Positions 53,327-62,465 of a stretch of 64,000 nt of DNA are shown here, piece by piece (the first letter of the stretch is position 1; each line of letters starts with the position of its first letter). The position numbers and the translations under genes are program-made. This DNA is from Amylibacter sp. SFDW26. Lineage in GTDB: Bacteria > Pseudomonadota > Alphaproteobacteria > Rhodobacterales > Rhodobacteraceae. The notes under the pieces are model-generated. The model did not search any database. It worked only from the letters and a program-made list of their open reading frames with translations, and had not been told where the DNA came from. The DNA lies in contig NZ_WEIC01000001.1 of NCBI RefSeq assembly GCF_009184395.1, positions 948,047 through 1,012,046 of the forward strand, given 5' to 3'.

Positions 53327-55366
53327 CTATGCTTTCGCACCGCTGGAGTTTTTAAGGGCAATTTGCCGGATAATAATCGGCGCCATTAACCCTAAACCAA
53401 CCAATGTGGTGATAAGGCCCGGTGCGATAAATAGGAACGCTACCAGACCAACATACCACCGTTCAGCTTTGCTCATTGGTGCCACTAAGAAGCCAGAGAA
53501 AGCCACACCCAGACTGGCAATCCCCAACATGGCGCCGGCCAACGTGATCGTGAACAAATACCATGTGAACCCGTCAGCCACTAACAAGAGCGCTGGTGAA
53601 TAGACAAACACAAATGGTACCAATGCTTTGGCAATGCCAAGCCTAAAGGCTGTGTTCCCTGTCTTGAAGGGGTTAGAGCCCGCAATACCCGCAGCGGCAT
53701 AAGCAGCAAGAGCTACTGGTGGGGTGATATCCGCCAACACGCCGTAATAGAAGACAAAGAAATGCGATACCAATGGTTGGACCTGCAATTGTGCCAATGC
53801 AGGTGCGGCGACTGCCACCAAGATGATATAGGTTGCTGTTGTCGGTATCCCTGCCCCCATGATGATACAGGAAATCGCAATCAGGATCAGCGATACGAAT
53901 AGCGCCCATTGCTCGACAACAAAGTAGGAAAGAATTGGCACCTGACTTAAGAATGTCCCAATATCCGTTGCCGTTTGAACAACAACATACCCCAGACGGA
54001 ACCCTACACCAGTCAATGTCACAACGCCCACAACGACACCAACAGTCGCGGCAGCAGCACCTACAGCCAATGTGTTCTTGGCACCAGCCGCTAAGGCTTT
54101 CCAAAGATCAGGTATGGTTAGGCGGTCTGTTGGGTTTAAAAACCCAACCACGACACAAGCGATGATGCCATATACAGCCGCAAAGTCTGGGGTCTTACCG
54201 TTCAGGATCAAATAAACCAAAATCGCTAATGGGATGATAGACAACCAGTGCTGACGTAAAACAATGCCCGCTTTTGGTAATTCTGCAGCACTTAAGCCTT
54301 TCAAGCCAAGTTTTTTGGCCTCTAGGTGCACCATGATGAAAATACCGAAGTAGTGTAACAAAGCTGGGAAGAGCGCCGCTGCAAGAACATCCCGCAGTGG
54401 AATTTCCAGATACTCGACCATAATAAAAGCTGCCGCCCCTAAAATGGGCGGTGTGATCTGACCGCCAGTGGAAGCTGTCGCTTCGACAGCGCCAGAGAAA
54501 TGTGCAGGATATCCCACACGTTTCATCGCTGGGATCGTCAAGGCACCAGTCGTCACAGTGTTTGCGATAGAGGAGCCTGAAATCGTCCCCATGAATGCGG
54601 ATGAGAAAATCGCCACTTTTGCAGGACCGCCAGAATAACGACCCGCGATTACCATGGCCAAATCAATGAATAGTTGCCCCAAGCCGATACGTGTTGCCAA
54701 GACACCAAAGAGAATGAACAAGAATACATACTGCGCCATCACACCGATTGCGATGCCGTAGATGCCTTGGTTGGTCATATAAAGGTGGTTGATCAAACCA
54801 AGCCAGCTTGTTCCGCCATGTTTCAACGCACCTGGTGCCCAAGGGCCAAAGATAGCAAAAGCTATAAAAATCAAACCGATAATAGGCAATGTTGGACCAA
54901 CTGAGCGACGTGAGGCTTCAAGGGTTAGCACCAACAATGCAGTGCCCATAAGGACGTCACTTTGGGATGGGTTCCCGACCCGTTCAGCAACCACTTCTGG
55001 AGGTAACAATGGAAGATATAAAGATGCTCCAACAGCAATGATTGCCAATAAAACATCCCAAATTGGAACACCGCTTATGCGGTACCAAGCAGGTGCGGCT
55101 GGTTCTAATGTGTTCGCTTTGCGTATGCCAAACAGCAAAAACACTAAGCCCAAAACAAAAGCTAAGTGAATACCACGGTGCAGCAATTCGCGGATCAGGG
55201 CAAAACCTGATGCATAAAAATGATAAACAGACATTGCAACCAATGCCGTTGTGATGATGATCGCCAGAGTTTTCCCCGTCGGTCGAAATGCTGTTTCTGG
55301 ATCAAACTTGCGCTCAATCTCGGCCAATTCTTCCGCTGATAATTCTTTTTCTGTCTCTGTAGACAT
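53327..55366 (-). CDS. TRAP transporter fused permease (4TM/12TM, DctQM type)
   Basis: A 679-residue membrane protein. The N-terminal part (after a soluble first 35 residues) has four small-permease-like segments; from about 170 a large permease of twelve or more segments follows, containing FSSAFMGTISGSSIANTVTTGALTIPAMKRVGY and ATASTGGQITPPILGAAAFIM (family signatures cited in part), as well as PTTATYIILVAVAAPAL. It is of the fused type that pairs with TAXI binding proteins. It works with the TAXI gene upstream, separated by a stem-loop. Confidence 0.94.
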   Translation of the reverse strand: MSTETEKELSAEELAEIERKFDPETAFRPTGKTLAIIITTALVAMSVYHFYASGFALIRELLHRGIHLAFVLGLVFLLFGIRKANTLEPAAPAWYRISGVPIWDVLLAIIAVGASLYLPLLPPEVVAERVGNPSQSDVLMGTALLVLTLEASRRSVGPTLPIIGLIFIAFAIFGPWAPGALKHGGTSWLGLINHLYMTNQGIYGIAIGVMAQYVFLFILFGVLATRIGLGQLFIDLAMVIAGRYSGGPAKVAIFSSAFMGTISGSSIANTVTTGALTIPAMKRVGYPAHFSGAVEATASTGGQITPPILGAAAFIMVEYLEIPLRDVLAAALFPALLHYFGIFIMVHLEAKKLGLKGLSAAELPKAGIVLRQHWLSIIPLAILVYLILNGKTPDFAAVYGIIACVVVGFLNPTDRLTIPDLWKALAAGAKNTLAVGAAAATVGVVVGVVTLTGVGFRLGYVVVQTATDIGTFLSQVPILSYFVVEQWALFVSLILIAISCIIMGAGIPTTATYIILVAVAAPALAQLQVQPLVSHFFVFYYGVLADITPPVALAAYAAAGIAGSNPFKTGNTAFRLGIAKALVPFVFVYSPALLLVADGFTWYLFTITLAGAMLGIASLGVAFSGFLVAPMSKAERWYVGLVAFLFIAPGLITTLVGLGLMAPIIIRQIALKNSSGAKA

Positions 55367-55390
55367 AATATGTCCTCCCCCAATAACGCA

Positions 55391-55423
55391 TAAAGCCCAA
55401 GCGTATGATACACTTGGGCTTTA
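55391..55423 (-). terminator. Intercistronic hairpin between TAXI and TRAP permease
   Basis: TAAAGCCCAAG (55391-55401) pairs perfectly with CTTGGGCTTTA (55413-55423) in the 73-base gap. There is no T run in the minus direction, so it probably stabilises the upstream TAXI mRNA instead of ending it. Confidence 0.6.
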
Positions 55424-55439
55424 GCTATTCTTTTAGTGC

Positions 55440-56450
55440 TTATTTAAGTAGGCCAACTTCTTTATAGAAACGCTCTGCACCTGCGTGCAAAGGAACACCA
55501 ATACCGTTCAAGGCGGTGTCAGAAGTGATTGTTTTGCCTTTGGCATGACCAACGTCTAACAATTTGCGTGATTTGTCGTTCCACAATGCTTTTGTGATGT
55601 TGTAAATCAAATCATCATCTTCTTTTGCAGAAGTGAACCATTGCGCACCAACAGCCACAGTTGCGGTTGCATCAACACCTTCATATGTGCCCGCAGGAAT
55701 ATCGCTTAGGCCAAAGAAACCATATTTCTCTGACAATGCTTTAGCCGCATCACCTGCGATTGGAACCAATTTGATTTTTGCAGCTGATGCTAATTCAACC
55801 AATGAACCCGTTGGGTAACCCGCAACCACGAAAAATGCATCGATTTTGCCGTTACGCAATGCTTCTGATGCGGCGCCACCTTTAAGGGCTTCTGCGGTTA
55901 CATCATCAACACTTAGGCCATTTGCTTCCATAATCAGGTTCGCATCAACATATGTACCAGAACCTGGTTCATCCAATGAAACGCGCTTACCTTTCAGATC
56001 AGCAACAGAGTTGATACCGCTGTCAGCCAAAGCCACTAGGTGAATATGCTCTTCGAACAAAGCAGCGATTGTACGTAATTCTGTAGCTGGCTCTTTGCCT
56101 TCCATAGTACCCGTACCTGTGTAAGCCCAATAAGCCACATCAGATTGTGCAAAACCAGAATTGCGCAAACCAGAGTTAATCGCATTCACGTTGTCCACTG
56201 AACCGCGTGATGAAACGGCTGATGCAATCAGACCTTCCACACCACAGCTACCGCCGGCGTCACACTCACGCGAGCCTGGTGGTTTAGAAATCGCATTCGC
56301 GATCACACCGCCCACTGGATAATATGTATAGGCTGTGCCACCCGTACCAATTGTAAAGAACTTAAGATCAGCAGCAATTGCAGATGTGCCCATCCCTACA
56401 ACCAATGACGCACCAATCGCAAAGGCTTTTAAGTTTCGTGTAAATTTCAT
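55440..56450 (-). CDS. TAXI-family TRAP transporter solute-binding protein
   Basis: A 336-residue periplasmic binding protein with a signal peptide (residues 1-27, cut near SAIA-ADL). LKFFTIGTGGTAYTYYPVGG is the TAXI signature, and CDAGGSCGVEGLIASAVSS, LKGKRVSLDEPGSGTYVDA and AFFVVAGYPTGS are also typical. Ligand unknown; some homologues bind glutamate or glutamine. First gene of the TAXI-TRAP unit; divergent from livH. Confidence 0.94.
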   Translation of the reverse strand: MKFTRNLKAFAIGASLVVGMGTSAIAADLKFFTIGTGGTAYTYYPVGGVIANAISKPPGSRECDAGGSCGVEGLIASAVSSRGSVDNVNAINSGLRNSGFAQSDVAYWAYTGTGTMEGKEPATELRTIAALFEEHIHLVALADSGINSVADLKGKRVSLDEPGSGTYVDANLIMEANGLSVDDVTAEALKGGAASEALRNGKIDAFFVVAGYPTGSLVELASAAKIKLVPIAGDAAKALSEKYGFFGLSDIPAGTYEGVDATATVAVGAQWFTSAKEDDDLIYNITKALWNDKSRKLLDVGHAKGKTITSDTALNGIGVPLHAGAERFYKEVGLLK

Positions 56451-56875
56451 GAAGTCTCTCCCAAGTTGGACTTATTTCAAATTGCTGATTAAGCAACATC
56501 AGACAAGTAACAAAAAACATAACCACTATATATTCAAGTAAAAAACGACAGTTATTAACCTGAATATTCAAAACATTAAGAGCGGAATATGTATGTTATC
56601 TAGGGTAGAGCATTATTTTCAAGCCGCAAGTGATTCAGATTGGAGTTATAAATATATTTCATACAGTAAATAAATTACAAATATGCTGGATAAGAATAAA
56701 ACCCAAAAGATGACGCATAAATGAGCAAAAAAACCGCAAAACCCATCCAGCTCACTTTTTTTCACCAAAAGTAGCAAAAATAACGAAATTCACTTGCAAG
56801 GACGCCAGAATGGGTGCTTTCATCTGCCTGACAGCCATATCTGCAAATTACTTGCTGTCATTTGGGGAGAGAATT
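56451..56875. other. Divergent intergenic region between TAXI and livH
   Basis: This 425-base AT-rich region holds no gene I can support. It should carry promoters for both transporters. A perfect TGAATATTCA palindrome at 56561-56570 and a TTGCT/AGCAA repeat near 56488 are the only dyads noticed. No clear sigma-70 pair was found by eye. Confidence 0.5.
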
Positions 56876-57805
56876 TTGGAATATTTTGTACAACAATTGA
56901 TTAATGGACTAACGCTGGGGTCAATTTATGGACTTATCGCGATTGGATACACGATGGTCTATGGCATTATAGGAATGATTAACTTCGCTCATGGTGATAT
57001 CTTCATGGTCGGTTCGTTCATTTCCCTAATCCTTATCGTAGCTCTTGGCTTAACAGCTGCAGCAGGTATGTGGACAATTATATTTGTTCTTCTTTTTGTT
57101 CTTGTCGTCTCGATGGTACTTACCGCTACATGGGGCTGGGCCGTTGAGCGTATTGCTTATCGCCCTTTACGTGGCTCGTTTCGTTTGGCGCCGCTTATTA
57201 CTGCAATTGGCATGTCGATTGTGTTGCAAAATTTCGTTCAAATTTCCCAAGGTGCGCGAAATAAATCCATACAACCCCTTGTTACAGGTGGTCATGATGT
57301 AATGGTAAATGCAGAAACTGGTTTTTCTGCATATCTATCAAATATTCAAATTCTAATTATGACGGTTACAGTCGTTCTGATGTTTGGCTTTACATTCCTT
57401 ATTAACAAAACGTCCCTTGGCCGTTCGCAACGTGCATGTGAACAAGATACAAAAATGGCTTCATTATTAGGCGTGAATGTAGATCGCACTATTTCACTAA
57501 CGTTTATTATGGGGGCTGCACTGGCTTCTGTCGCAGGCGTTATGTTCCTGTTGTATTATGGCGTAGTTGATTTCTACATCGGCTTTTTAGCAGGTGTTAA
57601 AGCATTCACAGCAGCTGTTCTTGGAGGTATCGGATCATTACCTGGCGCTATGTTAGGTGGTTTGTTGATCGGGTTGATCGAAACGTTCTGGTCTGGATAC
57701 TTTAGCGTTGAATACAAAGACGTTGCAGCCTTTTCGATCCTAGCAATCGTATTGATCTTTATGCCGTCTGGTTTGCTAGGCAAACCAGAAGTTGAAAAGG
57801 TATAA
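56876..57805 (+). CDS. livH: Branched-chain amino acid ABC permease LivH
   Basis: A 309-residue permease of the LivH family. GSIYGLIAIGYTMVYGIIGMINFAHGDIFM is the defining N-terminal region (residues 14-43, cited as a region), and GVKAFTAAVLGGIGSLPGAMLGG is the EAA-like loop. I chose TTG at 56876 (read MEYFVQQL), because GGGGAG lies 8 bases upstream and homologues start with M-E-Y-F-x-Q-Q-L. An ATG at 56810 is in frame but adds 22 non-family residues. First gene of the liv operon. Confidence 0.94.
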   Translation: MEYFVQQLINGLTLGSIYGLIAIGYTMVYGIIGMINFAHGDIFMVGSFISLILIVALGLTAAAGMWTIIFVLLFVLVVSMVLTATWGWAVERIAYRPLRGSFRLAPLITAIGMSIVLQNFVQISQGARNKSIQPLVTGGHDVMVNAETGFSAYLSNIQILIMTVTVVLMFGFTFLINKTSLGRSQRACEQDTKMASLLGVNVDRTISLTFIMGAALASVAGVMFLLYYGVVDFYIGFLAGVKAFTAAVLGGIGSLPGAMLGGLLIGLIETFWSGYFSVEYKDVAAFSILAIVLIFMPSGLLGKPEVEKV

Positions 57806-57809
57806 TACA

Positions 57810-59153
57810 ATGGGCAGCGTGACAGACGTAAATCAATATGATGATTCATTGTTGATTAAATCTTTAAAAGAAGCGGTTATTGCAGGTTTCATCACATTCT
57901 TGATGGCTGCCATTTTGATTGGTGTAAAATCAGAAATCGCCATTGGCGGTATTGAACTAAAATATCGTTGGGGCGCATTGTTTGCAGCCGCAGGGATCGC
58001 AGCAGCAGGCCGTTTTGTTCTGTCTTATTTGTTTTGGGGACGAGACACCAAGGTTGGTGATTATTTAGATAAAGGATTAAACGGCCTTTCAGGGGCAACC
58101 TCTGGTATGGGTAAAATCATACCAATCGCACTTCTTGCGCTTGCCATACTCCTTCCATTTCTTTTGATGCAAGCGGTCCCTGCTCAGGCACGTTACTATC
58201 TGGATATTGCAACCGTTGTTTTAATTTATGTAATGCTTGGTTGGGGATTGAACATCGTTGTTGGCCTTGCTGGCCTTTTGGATCTTGGCTATGTGGCATT
58301 TTATGCCGTTGGTGCTTATTCATATGCTTTGCTTGCCACAACATTCGGCTTATCATTTTGGATATGCTTACCACTTGCAGGTATTTTAGCGGGTTTCTGG
58401 GGCGTCATCCTAGGATTTCCTGTTTTACGATTGCGCGGAGATTACCTTGCCATTGTAACCTTGGCCTTTGGTGAAATTATCCGCGTAGTACTTTTGAATT
58501 GGTACGAAGTTACTGGTGGTCCTGATGGCATCTCGCGTATTCCGCGCCCAAGTTTCTTTGGTCTTGCCGATTTCAAACGTGGCGACAGTGGTTTTGCAGC
58601 ATTATTCGACATCCCCTATTCTCCAATGCACCGTATCATTTTCCTATATTTCCTGATCCTAGCACTGGCTTTGCTCACAAACTGGATCACAAACCGCCTG
58701 CGCCGCCTTCCTTTAGGTCGTGCATGGGAAGCTTTACGCGAAGACGAAATTGCCTGCCGTTCATTGGGGATCAATACCACCAATACAAAACTATCTGCCT
58801 TTGCCATTGGTGCCATGTTTGGCGGTATTGCAGGATCATTCTTTGCAACACGCCAAGGTTTCATCTCACCTGAAAGCTTTACCTTTATCGAAAGCGCAAT
58901 CATCCTTGCGATCGTTGTTCTTGGCGGATTGGGCAGTCAAATAGGTGTTGTTGTGGCGGCTATTGTTCTGATTGGAGGCACGGAAATTTTCCGTAACCTC
59001 GAAGAATATCGGATGCTAGTCTTTGGCCTCGGTATGGTTTTGGTGATGATTTGGAAACCGCGTGGTTTAGTATCAACACGTATTCCAAGCGTCTTCTTGA
59101 AAGAACGAAAAGCCGTTTCCGCAGATCTTGTGGCACAAGGCGAAGGACACTGA
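57810..59153 (+). CDS. livM: Branched-chain amino acid ABC permease LivM
   Basis: A 447-residue permease. An extra membrane-rich N-terminal part (about residues 1-110) precedes the core: YVMLGWGLNIVVGLAGLLDLGYVAFYAVGAY, PVLRLRGDYLAIVTLAFGEIIRVV, GRAWEALREDEIACRSLGIN (EAA-like) and GGLGSQIGVVVAAIVLIG. It pairs with LivH. Start ATG 57810 follows AAGG by about 9 bases, and livH ends 4 bases before it. Confidence 0.95.
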   Translation: MGSVTDVNQYDDSLLIKSLKEAVIAGFITFLMAAILIGVKSEIAIGGIELKYRWGALFAAAGIAAAGRFVLSYLFWGRDTKVGDYLDKGLNGLSGATSGMGKIIPIALLALAILLPFLLMQAVPAQARYYLDIATVVLIYVMLGWGLNIVVGLAGLLDLGYVAFYAVGAYSYALLATTFGLSFWICLPLAGILAGFWGVILGFPVLRLRGDYLAIVTLAFGEIIRVVLLNWYEVTGGPDGISRIPRPSFFGLADFKRGDSGFAALFDIPYSPMHRIIFLYFLILALALLTNWITNRLRRLPLGRAWEALREDEIACRSLGINTTNTKLSAFAIGAMFGGIAGSFFATRQGFISPESFTFIESAIILAIVVLGGLGSQIGVVVAAIVLIGGTEIFRNLEEYRMLVFGLGMVLVMIWKPRGLVSTRIPSVFLKERKAVSADLVAQGEGH

Positions 59154-59155
59154 TA

Positions 59156-60109
59156 ATGGCGACCACTCGAAAAACAACAATGACACGTACGCCATTGCTC
59201 AGTGTGCAACATCTTACCATGCGCTTTGGTGGCTTACTTGCCATCGATAACTTGTCCTTTGACGCTTACAAAGGTGATATTACAGCTCTGATCGGGCCGA
59301 ATGGTGCTGGCAAGACAACCGTTTTTAATTGCATCACGGGTTTCTACAAACCCACAGAAGGCCGCATTGGTTTTGCTCATGAAACGGATGCTTATGATAA
59401 AATTGATGCATTAACAGCCTCTGCTAACCGTTCTGACATCCATGGTTCCGCTTTATATCTTTTGGAACGCATGCCTGACTTTGAAATATCACGTGATGCA
59501 AAAGTTGCACGGACATTCCAAAACATTCGACTATTTGGTGGCATGACCGTTCTGGAAAATCTGATGGTTGCGCAACACGCGCCTTTGATGACAGCGTCAT
59601 CCTTTACTTTTGGCGGATTGTTTGGCCTGAAAAAATACCAAGATGGTCATAGTCATGCGATGGAATTGGCAAAATTCTGGCTTAATAAGGTTGGCCTGAC
59701 AGAGCGCGCTGATGATCCAGCCGCTGACTTACCATATGGGGATCAACGTCGTTTGGAAATTGCACGCGCAATGTGTACAGAACCCAAATTATTATGTTTG
59801 GACGAGCCCGCCGCAGGTTTAAATGGCAAAGAATCTGCTGAATTGAATGAGTTATTACTGTTTATAGGTAAAGAACATGGCACCAGTGTTTTACTGATCG
59901 AACACGACATGAATGTTGTAATGGGCATTTCGGATCATATTGCAGTTCTCGATTATGGTAAAAAAATAGCCGACGCTTCTCCTGAAGAAATTCGCAACGA
60001 TCCAAAAGTGATTGCGGCCTATTTAGGTGTTGATGAAGACGAAGTTGAAGAAGCTGTGAAAACACCTGTTAAAAAGAAAGCAGCAAAAAGCAAGGGAGCA
60101 AAAAAATGA
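59156..60109 (+). CDS. livG: Branched-chain amino acid ABC ATPase LivG
   Basis: A 317-residue ATPase. Walker A GPNGAGKT (residues 47-54), Q-loop ARTFQNIRLFGGMTVLENLMVAQH, signature ADLPYGDQRRLEIARAM and Walker B LLCLDEPAAG with HDMNVVMGISDHIAVLDYG following. Residues 290-317 add a basic Lys-rich tail (KKKAAKSKGAKK). The start was put at ATG 59156, 2 bases after the livM stop; an internal ATG at 59180 is possible. Overlaps livF by 4 bases. Confidence 0.94.
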   Translation: MATTRKTTMTRTPLLSVQHLTMRFGGLLAIDNLSFDAYKGDITALIGPNGAGKTTVFNCITGFYKPTEGRIGFAHETDAYDKIDALTASANRSDIHGSALYLLERMPDFEISRDAKVARTFQNIRLFGGMTVLENLMVAQHAPLMTASSFTFGGLFGLKKYQDGHSHAMELAKFWLNKVGLTERADDPAADLPYGDQRRLEIARAMCTEPKLLCLDEPAAGLNGKESAELNELLLFIGKEHGTSVLLIEHDMNVVMGISDHIAVLDYGKKIADASPEEIRNDPKVIAAYLGVDEDEVEEAVKTPVKKKAAKSKGAKK

Positions 60110-60828
60110 GCGAACCCATGCTAAAAATAGAAGGTGTCGAAACCTACTACGGTCGCATCATTGCCCTGCGTGGTGTGGATGTACACGTGAATGAAGGTGA
60201 AATAGTCACCCTTATTGGAGCTAATGGCGCTGGTAAATCTACATTAATGATGACCATTTGTGGCTCACCACAAGCACGCACAGGCACGATCACATATCGT
60301 GGTGAGGCCATTGAGAAAATGCCAACCCACGAAATTATGCAGCGCGAAATTGCACAATCGCCAGAAGGGCGCCGTATTTTTTCACGTATGACTGTTCTGG
60401 AAAACCTTATGATGGGTGCCAATGTGATTGGCATGGACCATCTGGATGAGGATTTGGAAAAAGTCTTTAATTATTTTCCACGTCTAAAAGAACGGCAAAG
60501 CCAACGTGGCGGCACATTATCAGGAGGCGAGCAGCAAATGCTGGCAATTGCCCGTGCTTTGATGAGTCGCCCTAAATTATTGCTGCTTGATGAACCCTCT
60601 TTGGGTTTGGCCCCTATTGTTGTGAAGCAAATCTTTGAAACCATCACAGAGTTAAACAAATCGGAAGGTTTAACGGTTTTGCTGGTGGAACAAAACGCCA
60701 ATATGGCCCTTAAGATTGCCCATCGCGGATATGTCTTGGTGAATGGCCAGATCACACTGACAGGTACTGGCCAAGAATTACTATCGCGTGAAGAGGTTCG
60801 TGCGGCTTACCTAGAAGGAGGTCATTAA
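60106..60828 (+). CDS. livF: Branched-chain amino acid ABC ATPase LivF
   Basis: A 240-residue ATPase of the LivF type. Walker A GANGAGKS (38-45), Q-loop QSPEGRRIFSRMTVLENLMMGA, signature LSGGEQQMLAIARALM, and LLLLDEPSLGLAPIVVKQIF with VEQNANMALKIAHRGYVL. Typical length and order (H-M-G-F). Overlaps livG and the next small gene by 4 and 1 bases. Confidence 0.96.
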   Translation: MSEPMLKIEGVETYYGRIIALRGVDVHVNEGEIVTLIGANGAGKSTLMMTICGSPQARTGTITYRGEAIEKMPTHEIMQREIAQSPEGRRIFSRMTVLENLMMGANVIGMDHLDEDLEKVFNYFPRLKERQSQRGGTLSGGEQQMLAIARALMSRPKLLLLDEPSLGLAPIVVKQIFETITELNKSEGLTVLLVEQNANMALKIAHRGYVLVNGQITLTGTGQELLSREEVRAAYLEGGH

Positions 60829-61187
60829 TGGAAGGGTTAATCTGGGAAAGTTCGTTTTTAGTATTTTTCTTTCTTACATGCATCATTGCAGGTGGGATCG
60901 CATGGATGACAGGTCGTAGTATAGCATCGACTTGGCGTGCACGCTGGCAAGTTATCGCTTATGTAGCGCTCCTAACAGCCGTGACACGCTTCATGCATTT
61001 TGCTTTATTCGAGGGTACATTGCTAAGCGCACATTATTATATCGTTGATTTCATAGTTCTAATTGTCATCGGGCATTTAGGGTATTTTACAACACGTGCC
61101 AATCAAATGGCACAACAATATAGCTGGATGTACAAAAGAAGCGGCCCTATTACGGCACGTTTAAAACAGAATTCTGATGTGGAATGA
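60828..61187 (+). CDS. DUF6867-type small membrane protein of liv operons
   Basis: A 119-residue protein with three hydrophobic segments (about residues 9-28, 42-63 and 70-88) and a basic C-terminus. It has W-E-x-S-F-x-V-F-F-F-L-T near the start and the central TGRSIASTWRARWQVIAY and TRFMHFALFEG blocks that I associate with the DUF6867 family found between livF and livK in alphaproteobacteria. Function unknown; context suggests a transporter accessory. Confidence 0.82.
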   Translation: MEGLIWESSFLVFFFLTCIIAGGIAWMTGRSIASTWRARWQVIAYVALLTAVTRFMHFALFEGTLLSAHYYIVDFIVLIVIGHLGYFTTRANQMAQQYSWMYKRSGPITARLKQNSDVE

Positions 61188-61210
61188 AACACAACGACGC
61201 TTGCATCAGA

Positions 61211-61270
61211 GCCCATTCTGGGCACAGTTTGGTCTGTTATATAACAGATTGAATCGGATCCCAAAGATCC
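61211..61270 (+). promoter_or_regulatory. Cluster of dyads before livK
   Basis: GCCCA-TTC-TGGGC (61211-61223), the perfect 16-base palindrome TCTGTTATATAACAGA (61233-61248) and GGATC-CCAAA-GATCC (61256-61270) lie in succession, just before a strong AGGAGG ribosome-binding site. They may form mRNA hairpins that protect livK or act as an operator. Confidence 0.6.
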
Positions 61271-61293
61271 ACAACAACTAGGAGGAAGTTCTT

Positions 61294-62397
61294 ATGAAAA
61301 AGTTACTACTAAGCAGTGCAGTTATGGCATTAAGCATGACCGCATCCTCTGCATGGGCCGATATTGTGATCGGGACTGCAGGACCAATGACAGGTCAGTA
61401 CGCTTCATTCGGTGAGCAAATGCGCATCGGTGCAGAACAAGCGGTTAAAGATATCAACGCTGCTGGCGGTGTTCTAGGCCAACAACTTGTTCTAGAAGTC
61501 GGTGATGATGCATGTGACCCAAAACAAGCGGTTGCAGTTGCAAACCAAATGGCAGGTAAAGGCGCTGTGTTTATGGCAGGTCATTTCTGCTCTGGCTCAT
61601 CCATCCCAGCATCATCTGTATATGCAGAAGAAGGTATCATCCAAATTTCACCAGCATCCACGAACCCAAAGCTTACGGACGAACGTCCTGGCCCAGGTGT
61701 TTACCGCGTATGTGGTCGTGATGACCAACAAGGGGAAGTTGCTGGTGCATTCTTGAAAGCAAACTTTGGCGACAAAAAAGTGGCTGTTGTTCACGATAAA
61801 ACAGCATATGGTAAAGGTCTTGCTGATGCGACTAAAGCTGCGTTCGAAGCCGCTGGTGGTACAACAACACTTTATGAAGCCTTCACAGCTGGTGAAAAAG
61901 ACTACACAGCGCTTGTATCAAAGCTAAAACAAAACGGCATTGATGCGCTTTACGTGGGTGGTTACCACACAGAGGCTGGCTTGATGAAACGCCAAATGGT
62001 TGACCAAGGTATGAGCACAACGCTTATTTCTGGTGATGCTCTTGTGACAGATGAATATTGGTCCATCACAGGTGAAGCTGGTGCTGGTACACTGATGACA
62101 TTCTCACCAGACCCTCGCAAAGCTGAAACAGCTAAAGACATCATTGCAGCCCTAGAAGCAGATGGTAAAACAACTGAAGGTTACGTTGTTTACACATATG
62201 CTGCTATCCAAGCATGGGCAGCTGCTGCAGAAACTGCAGGCTCAGTAGACTACGACCCAATGGTTGCTGCATTGAATGCAGGTAATTTCTCTACTGCTCT
62301 TGGTGATCTTTCATTCGACGACAAAGGTGATGTATCTCTACCAGGTTACGTTTTCTATGAATGGAAAGACGGTAAATACGATTACCTTACAAAATAA
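61294..62397 (+). CDS. livK: Branched-chain amino acid ABC substrate-binding protein LivK
   Basis: A 367-residue periplasmic binding protein. Signal peptide (residues 1-22, SSAWA-DIV) followed by IGTAGPMTGQYASFGEQMRIGAEQAVKDINAAGG (family opening), DDACDPKQAVAVANQM with a Cys, and a second Cys at HFCSGS (disulfide), then VCGRDDQQG. Ligand branched-chain amino acids by family. Strong AGGAGG site, upstream hairpins and own terminator suggest high expression. Confidence 0.95.
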   Translation: MKKLLLSSAVMALSMTASSAWADIVIGTAGPMTGQYASFGEQMRIGAEQAVKDINAAGGVLGQQLVLEVGDDACDPKQAVAVANQMAGKGAVFMAGHFCSGSSIPASSVYAEEGIIQISPASTNPKLTDERPGPGVYRVCGRDDQQGEVAGAFLKANFGDKKVAVVHDKTAYGKGLADATKAAFEAAGGTTTLYEAFTAGEKDYTALVSKLKQNGIDALYVGGYHTEAGLMKRQMVDQGMSTTLISGDALVTDEYWSITGEAGAGTLMTFSPDPRKAETAKDIIAALEADGKTTEGYVVYTYAAIQAWAAAAETAGSVDYDPMVAALNAGNFSTALGDLSFDDKGDVSLPGYVFYEWKDGKYDYLTK

Positions 62398-62412
62398 GTT
62401 TTAAAGACTTTT

Positions 62413-62450
62413 AATACCCTGCATAGCCTGTGCCATGCGGGGTATTTTTT
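62413..62450 (+). terminator. Terminator of the liv operon
   Basis: AATACCCTGCAT pairs with ATGCGGGGTATT (one mismatch) around an AGCCTGTGCC loop and is followed by T6. It stands 16 bases after the livK stop, between convergent livK and pxpC. Confidence 0.9.
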
Positions 62451-62465
62451 GACATATAAGAATTC

